A stretch of DNA of 64,000 bases from Luteimonas sp. (lineage in GTDB: Bacteria; Pseudomonadota; Gammaproteobacteria; Xanthomonadales; Xanthomonadaceae): the NCBI GenBank assembly GCA_024707405.1, contig JANPZU010000008.1, positions 558,001 to 622,000 of the forward strand. Reading direction: 5' to 3'. Under the pieces are notes generated by a model. The model was not told the DNA's origin. It saw only the letters and a list, made by a program, of their open reading frames with translations, and did not search any database. Position numbers and translations under genes: made by a program. How positions within the stretch are numbered: position 1 is the stretch's first letter; every line of letters starts with the position of its first letter. This document shows, in pieces, positions 1-10,965 of this stretch.

Positions 1-1893
<1,893 letters not shown>

Positions 1894-1953
1894 AAATTTC
1901 AAAGCGACAGCTAATGCAGGACGGGGCAAGAGCCGCCCTGCGGTGTTGCGATC

Positions 1954-2802
1954 TCACTCGCCCAGCGCTTCGGCGACGAACGGCGGCAGGTGTTGCGCGC
2001 CCTTGTGGATGTCGGCGCTGTAGTACTTGGTGGTGAACGGCTTGGCGCGGGCATCGGCCTCGCGGAAATCGAACCCGCCGGACTTGCGCGCCAGCGTGCA
2101 GCTCCACCAGCCGGTCGGGTAGCAAGGCTGCGGGAAGGGCAGTGTCTGGAAGCTGTCGAAGCCGGCCTTGCGCATCTCGCCACGCATTTCGTTGATGAGA
2201 TCCAGCAGCACCAGCGGCGATTCGGACTGCTGCACCAGGATGCCGTCGTCCTTCAGTGCGCGGAAGCAGCTGTCGTAGAACGCCTTGTTGAACAGGCCCT
2301 CGGCCGGGCCGACCGGATCGGTGGAATCGACGATCACGATGTCCACGCTGCCCGGTGCGCAGTTGGCCATGTAGGCGATGCCGTCGTCGAACAGGATCTC
2401 GGCGCGCGGATCGCTGTTGGATTCGCACAGTTCGGGGAAATATTTCTCCGCCATGCGCGTGACCTGTTCGTCGATGTCGCACTGCACGGCTTTTTGTACG
2501 CCGGGATGGCGCAGCACTTCGCGCAGCGTGCCGCAGTCGCCGCCGCCGATGATCACGACATGCTTGGGATCGGCATGCGTGAACAGTGCCGGATGCGACA
2601 CCATCTCGTGGTAGAGGAAGTTGTCGCGCGTGGTGACCATCATCGCGCCGTCGATCAGCATCACGTTGCCCCAGTCGGTCGACTCGTAGATCTCGATCTT
2701 CTGGAACGGCGACTGCACCTCGTCCAGCTTGCGCGTGACGCGGTAGCCGATGGCCGAGCCGGCGGGATCGAAGTTCTCGTACAGCCAGTTGGGTGCGGTC
2801 AT
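1954..2802 (-). CDS. speE: Spermidine synthase (polyamine aminopropyltransferase)
   Basis: The 282-residue protein carries the spermidine synthase signature: FQKIEIYESTDWGNVMLIDG, the SAM-binding VVIIGGGDCGTLREVL, and IVDSTDPVGPAEGLF with the catalytic Asp. It transfers the aminopropyl group of decarboxylated S-adenosylmethionine to putrescine. The start at 2802 (MTAPNW) is preferred over an upstream ATG at 2829 because AGGA sits 9 bases before it and close homologues begin there. The divergent neighbour is speA, whose product agmatine feeds the putrescine used here. No speD or agmatine-degrading enzyme is in the window. Confidence 0.95.
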   Translation of the reverse strand: MTAPNWLYENFDPAGSAIGYRVTRKLDEVQSPFQKIEIYESTDWGNVMLIDGAMMVTTRDNFLYHEMVSHPALFTHADPKHVVIIGGGDCGTLREVLRHPGVQKAVQCDIDEQVTRMAEKYFPELCESNSDPRAEILFDDGIAYMANCAPGSVDIVIVDSTDPVGPAEGLFNKAFYDSCFRALKDDGILVQQSESPLVLLDLINEMRGEMRKAGFDSFQTLPFPQPCYPTGWWSCTLARKSGGFDFREADARAKPFTTKYYSADIHKGAQHLPPFVAEALGE

Positions 2803-2925
2803 GGGAAAGTCGTCCTGTGGGTCAATCAAAAGCGTGGGATGGTTCGCCTTCCATCGCGCGTGGCGACGCGCGCATCACCATTGCTGCCGACCGAGGCTTG
2901 CGGCGCGATGCGTGGCGAAGCCGTG

Positions 2926-3090
2926 CATTGTAGGGCGGGCCCTGGCCCGCCGTCATGGCGGTTCGATGACAGCTTGCACGTCTTGACCGCATGCGGCAGG
3001 TGGCATCTTGCCGCCGGGCAATTGTGAAAGCCGTGGGTGTGGCGGGTCGAGACCCGCCCCCGCATCGAGTGCGGGGCAGGCTCTACAATG
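2926..3090. repeat. REP-doublet-like inverted repeat between speE and speA
   Basis: This covers most of the 313-base gap between speE and speA. It starts with CATTGTAG (2926-2933) and ends with its exact reverse complement CTACAATG (3083-3090). Just inside are GC-rich hairpins: GGCGGGCCCTGGCCCGCC (2934-2951) and GGCGGGTCGAGACCCGCC (3041-3058). The GTAG tetranucleotide at the foot of a hairpin is the hallmark of GTAG-type REP elements described in Stenotrophomonas. Two such units in opposite orientation form a doublet. No coding sequence was seen inside. Confidence 0.6.
3084..3089 (+). promoter_or_regulatory. Candidate -10 box for speA at the edge of the repeat
   Basis: TACAAT lies 26 bases before the speA ATG, inside the CTACAATG terminus of the repeat. 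No convincing -35 hexamer is seen at the usual distance, so the assignment rests on the -10 match and its position alone. Confidence 0.3.
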
Positions 3091-3115
3091 CGCGTCCAGA
3101 CACGAGGATGCGCCG

Positions 3116-5005
3116 ATGACCGCCTGGTCGCCCGACCACGCCCGCAAGACCTACTCGATCCCGCACTGGGCCGAGGGTTATTTCGACGTCGACGATGGCG
3201 GCCGCATCGCCGTGCGCCCGCGTGGCGGGCATGGCGGCACGATCCCGTTGCCGGAGGTGGTGGATGCGGCGCTCGATCGCGGCGCCAACCTGCCCTTGCT
3301 GGTGCGTTTCCCCGACATCCTCGGTGACCGCCTCGGCAAGTTGCAGGCCGCGTTCGCGCAGGCGCAGGCCGACTGGGATTACAGCGGCGGCTACACCGCG
3401 GTCTATCCGATCAAGGTCAACCAGCACGCGGCCGTGGCCGGAACGCTGGCCTCGCACCATGGCGAAGGCTTCGGGCTGGAAGCGGGCAGCAAGCCCGAAC
3501 TCATGGCGGTGCTGGCGCTGTCGCGCCCCGGCGGGCTGATCGTCTGCAACGGCTACAAGGATCGCGAATACATCCGTCTTGCGCTGATCGGACGCAAGCT
3601 CGGCATGCAGGTCTTCATCGTGGTCGAGAAGCCGTCCGAGCTGCCGCTGATCCTCGAAGAGGCGCAGTCGCTGGGCGTCGAGCCGGGGATCGGCGTGCGC
3701 ATGCGGCTGGCATCGCTGGGCGCGGGCAAATGGCAGAACAGTGGCGGCGACAAGGCCAAGTTCGGCCTCTCGCCGCGGCAGGTGCTGGATCTGTGGAAGG
3801 CGCTGCGCGATGTCGGCAAGACCGATGCGCTCGGCCTGCTGCATTTCCACATGGGCTCGCAGATCTCCAACGTGCGCGACATCGCCAACGGCATGCGCGA
3901 GGCGACACGCTACTTCGTCGAACTGTCGAAGCTCGGCGCCAAGGTCACCCACGTCGACGTGGGTGGCGGCCTCGGCATCGATTACGAAGGCACGCGCTCG
4001 CGCAGCTTCTGCTCGATCAACTACGGCCTCGGCACTTACGCAGGCAACATCGTCCAGCCGCTGGCCGATGCCTGTGTCGAACATGGCCTGCCGCAGCCGC
4101 GCATCGTCACCGAATGCGGCCGCGCGATGACCGCGCACCATGCGGTGCTGGTGGCCAACGTGGTGGAAGTGGAGCAGGCGCCGGAAGGCCGCGTGCCGGA
4201 CGAACATGACGACGAGCCCAGCGTGATCCGCCACCTGCGCGAGATCCATGGCGAGCTCGACGAGCGCCCACCGGTGGAACTGTTCCACGAGGCGCAGCAT
4301 TTCCATGCCGAAGGCCTGAGCGCCTATGCGCTGGGACAGATCGACCTGACCCACCGCGCGCGCATCGACGATCTGTTCTACGCCATCGCACATGGCGTGC
4401 GTGCGCGCCTGAGCTACGACGAGAAGAACCATCGCCCGGTGCTGGACGAACTGGCCGAGCGGCTGGTGGACAAGTACTTCGTCAACTTCAGCGTGTTCGA
4501 GTCGATGCCGGACGTGTGGGCGATCGACCAGGTGTTCCCGATCGCGCCGATCGAACGCCTCGACGAAGTGCCCGAGCGTCGCGGCGTGATTGCCGACATG
4601 ACCTGCGATTCGGACGGCAAGATCGACACCTACGTCGAGAACGAAGGCCTCGACACGTCCCTGCCGCTGCATCCGCTGAAGCACGGCGAGAGTTACCGCC
4701 TGGGCTTCTTCCTCGTCGGCGCGTACCAGGAGATCCTGGGCGACATCCACAACCTGTTCGGCGACACCGATGCGGTCGAGGTGAAGCTCACCGACACCGG
4801 CTACGCGATCACCCAGCAGCGCCGTGGCGACACCACCGACGTGATGCTCGACTACGTGGGCTACAAGCTCGACGACCTGCGCCGCATCTACAAGGCCAAG
4901 GTCGGTGCGGCGGAGTTGAGCAAGTCGGAAGCCGCGCGGCTCAACGAGGCACTGGAAGCCGGCCTGACCGGCTACACCTACCTCGACGATTCGCCGCTGG
5001 CCTAG
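3116..5005 (+). CDS. speA: Biosynthetic arginine decarboxylase
   Basis: This 629-residue PLP enzyme converts arginine to agmatine, the first step of the arginine route to putrescine. The PLP-lysine motif YPIKVNQHAAV is near residue 100, followed by the glycine-rich HVDVGGGLGIDYEGTRSRS and TECGRAMTAHHAVL that complete the fold III barrel. The length matches bacterial SpeA (about 630-660). The ATG at 3116 is preceded by GAGG at good spacing; several upstream in-frame ATGs are not supported. speE is divergent, so both steps of polyamine synthesis share one intergenic region. Confidence 0.95.
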   Translation: MTAWSPDHARKTYSIPHWAEGYFDVDDGGRIAVRPRGGHGGTIPLPEVVDAALDRGANLPLLVRFPDILGDRLGKLQAAFAQAQADWDYSGGYTAVYPIKVNQHAAVAGTLASHHGEGFGLEAGSKPELMAVLALSRPGGLIVCNGYKDREYIRLALIGRKLGMQVFIVVEKPSELPLILEEAQSLGVEPGIGVRMRLASLGAGKWQNSGGDKAKFGLSPRQVLDLWKALRDVGKTDALGLLHFHMGSQISNVRDIANGMREATRYFVELSKLGAKVTHVDVGGGLGIDYEGTRSRSFCSINYGLGTYAGNIVQPLADACVEHGLPQPRIVTECGRAMTAHHAVLVANVVEVEQAPEGRVPDEHDDEPSVIRHLREIHGELDERPPVELFHEAQHFHAEGLSAYALGQIDLTHRARIDDLFYAIAHGVRARLSYDEKNHRPVLDELAERLVDKYFVNFSVFESMPDVWAIDQVFPIAPIERLDEVPERRGVIADMTCDSDGKIDTYVENEGLDTSLPLHPLKHGESYRLGFFLVGAYQEILGDIHNLFGDTDAVEVKLTDTGYAITQQRRGDTTDVMLDYVGYKLDDLRRIYKAKVGAAELSKSEAARLNEALEAGLTGYTYLDDSPLA

Positions 5006-5012
5006 CGCGGCC

Positions 5013-5049
5013 GTCGCATGGCGGCGGCATGGGTGCCGCGGCATGCGAC
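5013..5049 (+). terminator. Large hairpin after speA
   Basis: GTCGCATG (5013-5020) pairs with CATGCGAC (5042-5049), and an inner stem GCGGCA/TGCCGC closes a TGGG loop. It starts 8 bases after the speA stop. There is no T tract, so it may act as an RNA 3' end stabiliser or a weak terminator. Confidence 0.5.
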
Positions 5050-5121
5050 GGCAATGCCGGGTGACGATGCGCGGCATCCGTGCCGCGTATGCTGGCAGCT
5101 CCATTCCCGTGGAGCGACCCC

Positions 5122-6063
5122 ATGCGCCAGTCTCGATACTTGCTTGTCGCCGCCCTTGCCACTGCGCTCGCTGGCTGTGGCGATCCCGCACCGCCGCCTG
5201 CGGCTTCGGTGGTGCCGCAGGGCAATGCCGACAGCGCGCAGGAGATCGCGCGCAACGCGGATGCGCATCGCTTCCACATCGGTCGCCACGAGGCCGTCGT
5301 GCTGCGCGACGGCGAGATCCGGCTGCCCAACGACGGCAGCATCGTTGCGCAGGGCGTGCCCAAGGCCGACACCGACGCGCTGCTGGCGGCGGCCGGCTTG
5401 CCCACCGACACCCTGCAGCTCAACGTGCAGGCGTTGCTGGTGCGCATCGACGGTCGCGTGGTGTTGTTCGACACCGGCGCCGGCGATGCCGCGTTCGCCG
5501 ATGCCGGCCGCCTGCAATCGTCGCTGCGGGTGGCGGGCATCGAGGCCGCGGACGTCACCGACATTCTCATCAGCCATGCCCATGGCGACCATGTCGGCGG
5601 CCTGCTCGATGGCGATGGCCGGCCCGCGTTCCCGAATGCCACGGTTCGCATGTCGGTGCCGGAATGGCAGGCGTTGCAGGGCGACGCCGGCATGGCCGCG
5701 CTGTCAGAGGCGATTGCGCCGAACGTCGAGGCATTCGAGCCGGGCGCCGAAGTGCTGCCCGGCGTGACCAGCCTGCCGGTGGCGGGCCATACGCCCGGCC
5801 ACAGCGCCTATGTCATCGCCGATGGCGACCAGCGCCTGCTTTACATCGGCGACAGCGCGCACCACCACGTGATCTCGGTGCAGCGCCCGCGCTGGACGAT
5901 CCAGTTCGATGGCGACGCGCCGCTGGCCGAGGACAGCCGCGAGGCACTGCTGGCACGCATCGCCGACGAACGCCTGCTGGTGTCCTCGCCGCATTTCCCG
6001 TATCCGGGCCTCGGCCGCATCGAGCGGCGCGACGACGGCTTTGCGTGGGTGCCTGTGGAATAA
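5122..6063 (+). CDS. Lipoprotein with metallo-beta-lactamase fold, putative hydrolase
   Basis: The 313-residue protein starts MRQSRYLLVAALATALAGCG, a signal peptide with lipobox LAGC, so it should be a lipoprotein facing the periplasm. The metal site is clear: SHAHGDHVGG (HxHxDH), GHTPGHS, the bridging Asp in LYIGDSAHH, and a late His in SSPHFPYPG. The family includes lactonases, beta-lactamases and other hydrolases; the sequence does not tell the substrate. GGAG lies 7 bases before the chosen ATG, while an in-frame ATG at 5080 would put extra sequence before the signal peptide. The gene is flanked by hairpins on both sides and looks monocistronic. Confidence 0.85.
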   Translation: MRQSRYLLVAALATALAGCGDPAPPPAASVVPQGNADSAQEIARNADAHRFHIGRHEAVVLRDGEIRLPNDGSIVAQGVPKADTDALLAAAGLPTDTLQLNVQALLVRIDGRVVLFDTGAGDAAFADAGRLQSSLRVAGIEAADVTDILISHAHGDHVGGLLDGDGRPAFPNATVRMSVPEWQALQGDAGMAALSEAIAPNVEAFEPGAEVLPGVTSLPVAGHTPGHSAYVIADGDQRLLYIGDSAHHHVISVQRPRWTIQFDGDAPLAEDSREALLARIADERLLVSSPHFPYPGLGRIERRDDGFAWVPVE

Positions 6064-6070
6064 GATTCGT

Positions 6071-6087
6071 CGCGACTGTGCGTCGCG
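6071..6087. terminator. Hairpin between convergent hydrolase and dehydrogenase genes
   Basis: CGCGAC (6071-6076) pairs with GTCGCG (6082-6087) around TGTGC, 7 bases after the upstream stop codon. No T run follows. It could serve either convergent gene. Confidence 0.4.
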
Positions 6088-6093
6088 GCCTGC

Positions 6094-6846
6094 CTAGCCG
6101 CCGCGATGCACCTGGAAGCCGGCGACCGATTGCGACACCGGCATGATCTCAAGCCGGTTGATGTTGAGGTGCGCGGGCAGCGTGGCGACATAGTGGATCA
6201 CGCTGGCGATGTCGTCGGCCGTCATCGGGTTCGCGCCCGCATACAGCGTGTCGGATGCGACCTGGTTGCCGCTGGTGCGCACCAGGGTGAACTCGGTTTC
6301 GGCCATGCCCGGTTCGATCGTGGTCACGCGCACGCCGGTGCCGTGCAGGTCGCTGCGCAGGCCCAGCGAGAACTGGCTGACAAAGGCCTTGGTGCCGCCG
6401 TAGACGTTGCCGCCGGCATACGGATACACGCCGGCGATGGAACTGATGTTGATGATCGCACCACGGCGTTCGATCAAGGCCGGCAACAGCTTGTGCGTCA
6501 GCGTCGCCAGCGCAGTGACATTGGTGTCGATCATCTGCCGCCACTGTTCGAGACTGGCCTGTTGCGCGACCGCAGTGCCGAGCGCGAGCCCGGCGTTGTT
6601 GACCAGCACGTCGATGTCGCGGAAATCCTCGGGGATTGCATCCAGCGCGGCCTGCATCGCGTCGGCGTCTCGGATGTCGAACGCGGCGACGTGCAGCCGC
6701 TCGGCACCGTGCTTGTCGACGAGCGCCTGCAGACGCTCGGCCCGACGACCGGTGGCGACCACGCGCCAGTCGTCGGCGAGGAAGCGTTCGACGGCAGCGG
6801 CGCCAAAGCCGGAGGTCGCGCCGGTGATCAGGATGGTCTTGGTCAT
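6094..6846 (-). CDS. YdfG-like NADP-dependent short-chain dehydrogenase
   Basis: At 250 residues this is a classical SDR: the cofactor motif TGATSGFG is near residue 10, NNAGLALG near 87, Ser in INISSIAG, and YGGTKAF with the catalytic Tyr/Lys. The C-terminal ending LEIMPVSQSVAGFQVHR closely resembles E. coli YdfG, an NADP-dependent 3-hydroxy acid and malonic semialdehyde reductase. ATGRR after the second strand fits NADP preference. It is followed by a lysine-rich gene upstream on the same strand, with a hairpin between them. Confidence 0.85.
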   Translation of the reverse strand: MTKTILITGATSGFGAAAVERFLADDWRVVATGRRAERLQALVDKHGAERLHVAAFDIRDADAMQAALDAIPEDFRDIDVLVNNAGLALGTAVAQQASLEQWRQMIDTNVTALATLTHKLLPALIERRGAIINISSIAGVYPYAGGNVYGGTKAFVSQFSLGLRSDLHGTGVRVTTIEPGMAETEFTLVRTSGNQVASDTLYAGANPMTADDIASVIHYVATLPAHLNINRLEIMPVSQSVAGFQVHRGG

Positions 6847-6916
6847 GCGTGGATTGTCCGCGAACCCGGCGCGGGATTGAAGGCATGGACGTTGTCGCGA
6901 TACTTCAATCCGTCCG

Positions 6917-6932
6917 CCCGGCTTGCGCCGGG
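6917..6932 (-). terminator. Hairpin downstream of the lysine-rich gene
   Basis: CCCGGC (6917-6922) pairs with GCCGGG (6927-6932) around TTGC, in the gap between the lysine-rich gene and the dehydrogenase gene on the minus strand. It is probably the 3' hairpin of the former. Confidence 0.4.
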
Positions 6933-6955
6933 AGGGCGGGTGTTTTCGCGAAAGA

Positions 6956-7336
6956 CTATTTCTTGCCAGCCGGCTTCGTCGCTTTCTTCGCGGGCTTCTT
7001 CGCCGCAGGCTTCGGCACCGGTTTTGCCGGGGCCGATGCCGCGGGTTTGCGCTTGCGCCCGGTCGACGACTTGCCCTGCGTCCTGCCCTTTGTGGCGCGG
7101 TGCTTCTTCAGCATGTCCTCGGCGATCAGGATGTCTTCGGACAGGATGCCTGCAGCCTTGGCGATGGCGATGCGCGCTTCGGCGCGGTTCTCGTCGGGAT
7201 TGGCCTGCAGCAGTTCGCGGATCGCCTCGCGCAGCGCCTTCTCGGCATCGCGCTTGAGCTTGATGTCGTTGCTTTCGCGGAACAGCGCCAGCAGCGCATC
7301 GACGACGGGCTTGATCAGGGCGGCTTCGATGGCCAT
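6956..7336 (-). CDS. Small protein with helical N-terminus and basic Lys/Ala/Pro tail
   Basis: The 126-residue protein splits into two parts. Residues 1-78 are acidic-to-neutral and predicted helical (EAALIKPVVDALLALFRES and so on). Residues 79-126 are extremely rich in Lys, Ala and Pro, with repeated PAAKKPAKKA-type units like histone H1 or bacterial AlgP/HctB tails. The tail suggests nucleic-acid binding, but that is inference from composition. GGAG lies 9 bases upstream of the start. I do not recognise the N-terminal domain. Neighbours are an SDR and a secreted unknown, which give no functional clue. Confidence 0.7.
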   Translation of the reverse strand: MAIEAALIKPVVDALLALFRESNDIKLKRDAEKALREAIRELLQANPDENRAEARIAIAKAAGILSEDILIAEDMLKKHRATKGRTQGKSSTGRKRKPAASAPAKPVPKPAAKKPAKKATKPAGKK

Positions 7337-7398
7337 GGCGCGGTCTCCTTCAGCCGTTCATTGTGCAGCAGCGGGATCGCACCGTTTGCGACCGGATG

Positions 7399-8226
7399 TC
7401 AGTCGTCATCGCCTGCGTCGACCAGCGAAATCCGCCCCTGTTCAACGGCCCAGATGGCCGGCTCTTCCGGGTCGTCGAGGCTGGGTGTCATCACTATCAG
7501 GGGTACTGCGGCAGCGAGATTCACGAAAACATGGATTTCGGTGGGTTGGCGGTCGAGCAGGTGGGTGATGAACAGCATGCCCTCTGCCTGCGGCGCCGAT
7601 CCGGTTTCAAGGTCGATGCAGCCATTGGTGAAGGCGCGGCGGGATTCCAGCCGGGTGCCGCCGGCATCGTAGACGAACAGGTGATGGCCGCCGGCCGGAT
7701 AGACACCGGTCTTGGTGGTGCTCGCCATCACATAGACGTGGAGGGCGCCATCGGCCCGGAATGCGACGGTGTTGTAGGTGCGCGAGCAACGCATGAAATC
7801 CTGCGACAACGCCGATTGCCGCGCACGGATCATGGCCTGTTGGGTGTCGTCGGCCAGGGTGTCTTCCGGCAATGCGCCGGAGGTGAGCCGGCCGGAACTT
7901 TCGACATCCACCGCGTAGAGCAATCGTGCCGGTGTTGCGTCGTCGAAAAAGGTGACCCGCGTGCCGAGTTCGGTGTCTTCGGTGATCCAGCCGCGCACGG
8001 AGCGGCGCAGCTTGCGTGCGTCGCGATCGGCCTGGATTGCATCGCTGGCGACCCATGCAGCCCGATCGAGGCGTTGAAGTTGCCTGCCGGTTGATTCTGC
8101 AGCGGTGACGGCCGGCTGCAAGACATCCGGGATCGGAAGCGAGGGATCGTCTTTCGCCCGGCAGGGCGCGGACGCGGGAAGGAACGACAGGGCGGACGCC
8201 AGGATGGCGACGATGGTCAGCTTCAT
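7399..8226 (-). CDS. Secreted protein of unknown function
   Basis: The 275-residue protein has an N-terminal signal peptide (MKLTIVAILASALSFLPASA), so it is likely exported. The mature part contains two cysteines (in FMRCSRTY and FTNGCIDL) that could form a disulfide, and a beta-rich middle (TRVTFFDDATPARLLYAVDV). I do not recognise a family. It lies 36 bases after the SPOR-domain gene on the same strand and may share its transcript. Confidence 0.7.
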   Translation of the reverse strand: MKLTIVAILASALSFLPASAPCRAKDDPSLPIPDVLQPAVTAAESTGRQLQRLDRAAWVASDAIQADRDARKLRRSVRGWITEDTELGTRVTFFDDATPARLLYAVDVESSGRLTSGALPEDTLADDTQQAMIRARQSALSQDFMRCSRTYNTVAFRADGALHVYVMASTTKTGVYPAGGHHLFVYDAGGTRLESRRAFTNGCIDLETGSAPQAEGMLFITHLLDRQPTEIHVFVNLAAAVPLIVMTPSLDDPEEPAIWAVEQGRISLVDAGDDD

Positions 8227-8262
8227 GCGATCCCCCGATCGGAAGTCGGGGGAATCGTGCGC

Positions 8263-9048
8263 TCAATTGGCCTTGATCGCCAGCGCGGGCAAGCCGCCGT
8301 TGCCGAGCTTCTGCTTGGCTTCGGCCAGTTCGGTGGCGGTGCCATAGGGCCCCATGCGCACGCGATAGACGGTCTCGCCGTTGACGGTGCCCGACTCGAC
8401 CCGGGCCGACAGGCCCAGCAGGGCGATCCGTGCCTTGAGCGCCTCGGCATCGCCGGAGGCCTTGAAGGCGCCGGCCTGGAGGATGTAGCGCGCATCGGAA
8501 GCGGCGGCGGCAGGCGTCGCCGTTGCGGCAACGGTTGTGGGCGCTGGCGCAGGTTGTGCCGGCTGCGTGCGTGGCGTGGTGGCGGTCTCGGGCAATGCGG
8601 CGGGGCGCGCCACTTCGGCGGCATCCGCGTTGCTGGCCTGCTGGGCTTCCCGCTGTTGTGCCACGCGACGCTGGCGCTCGGCTTCCTCGCGCGCGGTCGC
8701 GGCCAACTGGGCGTCGCTCATCGCGACTTCCTGCTCCGGCAGCATCGTGTAGAAGTCGTACTCGGGTTGCGACGGCGCCGACGGCGCGGCGGTGGCCGGT
8801 TGCTCGGCCGCGCGCGATGCCGGCGGTGGCGGCAGGTCTTCATCGATGGCGCTGATCGCCGGCTGCGCATCCGGGTTGGGCTGCGGGCGGAAGAAGGGGC
8901 TGTCGCCTTCGGCCTTGAAGTAGCGAGGCAGCACCAATACCGCCAGCAGCGCGATCACGATGCCGATCACCATCCATGCCCAGCCCGGCAGTCCTGCCGT
9001 GTTGCCGCCACTGCGTCGTGCCTGTGATTTGCCGCGTCTTGCCGCCAT
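8263..9048 (-). CDS. SPOR-domain cell-division-type membrane protein (FtsN/DedD-like)
   Basis: The 261-residue protein has a basic cytoplasmic N-terminus, one membrane segment (about 22-42, GWAWMVIGIVIALLAVLVLP), a long Pro/Ala/Gln-rich periplasmic linker, and a C-terminal SPOR domain from about 187 (RYILQAGAFKASGDAEALKA to the end). SPOR domains bind denuded septal peptidoglycan. The architecture is that of FtsN. In E. coli ftsN is not next to argS, but in Xanthomonadaceae a SPOR gene downstream of argS is common. It follows argS by 18 bases and is probably co-transcribed. Confidence 0.85.
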   Translation of the reverse strand: MAARRGKSQARRSGGNTAGLPGWAWMVIGIVIALLAVLVLPRYFKAEGDSPFFRPQPNPDAQPAISAIDEDLPPPPASRAAEQPATAAPSAPSQPEYDFYTMLPEQEVAMSDAQLAATAREEAERQRRVAQQREAQQASNADAAEVARPAALPETATTPRTQPAQPAPAPTTVAATATPAAAASDARYILQAGAFKASGDAEALKARIALLGLSARVESGTVNGETVYRVRMGPYGTATELAEAKQKLGNGGLPALAIKAN

Positions 9049-9066
9049 TGCCCGTGTCCTTTTCCG

Positions 9067-10767
9067 TTACATCCGTTCGGGCGCGCTCACGCCCAACAGT
9101 TCCAGTCCATTGGCCAGCACCTGCCTGACCGCCAGCGCCAACGCCAGTCGCGCGTCGCGCACGTCCGCGTCGTCGACGAGGAACTGGTGGTCGTTGTAAT
9201 ACGTCTGGAACGCTTGCGCCAGTTCGAGCAGGTAGGCCGCGATCAGGTGCGGTTCAAGCTGCACGCCCGCCGCGCTTACGATTTCCGGCCAGCGCGAGAG
9301 GTCAATCAACAGGTCGCGCAGCGATGCATCGGACAGATCCGGCACCTGCGCCAGGCCATTCGCGCGATCGTAGGCGAGGCCGCGCTCGACCAGTTGGCGT
9401 TCCAGGCCGCAGATGCGCGCGTGCGAGAGCTGCACGTAGTACACCGGGTTGTCGAGCGATTGCGAGCGCGCCAGGTCGATGTCGAAGGTGAGCTGCGAAT
9501 CGGGCTTGCGCGCGACCAGGAACCAGCGCACGGCATCGGCGCCGGCTTCGTCGATCAGGTCGCGCAGCGTCAGGTAGCTGCCGGCACGCTTGGACAGCTT
9601 CACTTCCTCGCCGCCGCGCATCACGGTGACCATCTGGTGCAGCACGTACTCCGGATAATCGGCGGGGATGCCGGCTTCCAGCGCCTGCAGGCCGGCCTTC
9701 ACGCGGGCGAGCGAACCGTGGTGGTCGGCGCCGAGCTCGGTGATCGCGCGCACGTACCCGCGCTGCCACTTGCTGAGGTGATAGGCCACGTCCGGCACGA
9801 AGTAGGTGTAGGTGCCGTCGGACTTGCGCATCACGCGATCCTTGTCGTCACCGAAGTCCGTGGTCTTGAGCCACAGCGCGCCGCCTTCCTCGTAGGTGTG
9901 GCCATGCGCGGTGAGTTCGCGCACGGTCTCTTCCACCTTGCCATCGGCGTACAGCGACGATTCGAGGAAATACACGTCGAACGACACACCGAACGCGGCG
10001 AGGTCGGCGTTCTGCTCGCGGCGCAAATACGCCACGGCGAACTGGCGGATGGCGTCGAGGTCGTCCGCATCGGGCTTGCCGGTAACGACATGCCCTTCGA
10101 TCTCGACGCTGTCGCCGCGCAGGTACGCCTGCGCGACATCGCCGATGTAGTCGCCGTTGTAGGCATCGGCCGGCCATGCCTCGTCGCCGGGCTTGAGGCC
10201 TTTCGCGCGTGCCTGCGTGGAGATGGCGAGGTTGTTGATCTGCACGCCGGCGTCGTTGTAGTAGAACTCGCGCTTGACGTTCCAGCCATTGGCCGCGAGC
10301 ACGCGCGCGATGCAATCGCCGATCACGCCGGCGCGACCGTGGCCGACGTGCAGCGGGCCGGTCGGATTCGCCGAGACGTACTCCACGCCCGCGGTGCGTG
10401 CGCCACCGCTGTCGTTGCTGCCGTAGCCATGGCCGTGTGCGAACACGGCGGCAAGCTGGCGCTGCCACGCGGTGGGCGTCAGCCGGAAATTCAAAAAGCC
10501 CGGGCCGGCGATCTCGACCGAAGCGATGTCGTCGTTGGCCGGCAGCGCATCCACCAGCGCCTGCGCCAGCGCGCGCGGGTTCGACTTCGCCGGCTTCGCC
10601 AGCAGCATCGCGGCGTTGGTGGAGAAATCGCCGTGCGCGCGATCCTTCGGCCGCTCGACGACGAAGTCGGGAGTGGCGAGGTCGGCGGGCAGGGTGCCTG
10701 CATCACGCAGAGCGGAAATGGCCTGTTCGACATGCTGTCGGATCTGGCCGCGGAGCTGTGGTTTCAC
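9067..10767 (-). CDS. argS: Arginyl-tRNA synthetase
   Basis: The 566-residue class I synthetase has an N-terminal Add-1 domain ([20 protein letters not shown]), the HIGH-like [16 protein letters not shown], and a KMSKS-like [13 protein letters not shown]. ArgRS usually has this degenerate KMSKS. The C-terminal anticodon-binding helical domain ends in GVSAPERM, the typical ArgRS terminus. The start is a GTG at 10767 ([11 protein letters not shown]), chosen because Xanthomonas homologues begin there; the upstream in-frame stretch is low-complexity and not conserved. It heads a transcript with the SPOR-domain gene. Confidence 0.95.
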   Translation of the reverse strand: MKPQLRGQIRQHVEQAISALRDAGTLPADLATPDFVVERPKDRAHGDFSTNAAMLLAKPAKSNPRALAQALVDALPANDDIASVEIAGPGFLNFRLTPTAWQRQLAAVFAHGHGYGSNDSGGARTAGVEYVSANPTGPLHVGHGRAGVIGDCIARVLAANGWNVKREFYYNDAGVQINNLAISTQARAKGLKPGDEAWPADAYNGDYIGDVAQAYLRGDSVEIEGHVVTGKPDADDLDAIRQFAVAYLRREQNADLAAFGVSFDVYFLESSLYADGKVEETVRELTAHGHTYEEGGALWLKTTDFGDDKDRVMRKSDGTYTYFVPDVAYHLSKWQRGYVRAITELGADHHGSLARVKAGLQALEAGIPADYPEYVLHQMVTVMRGGEEVKLSKRAGSYLTLRDLIDEAGADAVRWFLVARKPDSQLTFDIDLARSQSLDNPVYYVQLSHARICGLERQLVERGLAYDRANGLAQVPDLSDASLRDLLIDLSRWPEIVSAAGVQLEPHLIAAYLLELAQAFQTYYNDHQFLVDDADVRDARLALALAVRQVLANGLELLGVSAPERM

Positions 10768-10965
10768 GGGTCTGGACAGTCTGGAGTTTGCGGCTGTCAG
10801 TGTAACCGACCGCCTGTTGCGGGATGCCCGGCGCAGCCCCATCCAGGGGGTATCGCGCGGCGCGCAGCAGCGCGGAGCGGGCATACTGCCGGCAGGACTG
10901 CGCCGGGTCTGCAGGGGCTCGCGGCAGGGTGGGAACTGGGCATGCCGTAAGTCGCGGGGGGAGCG

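Noticed and set aside
3083..5191. A 702-codon open frame on the minus strand across speA
   Set aside because: It is antisense to a well-supported speA, has the biased His/Arg/Gln-rich composition of a GC-driven shadow, and shows no domain.
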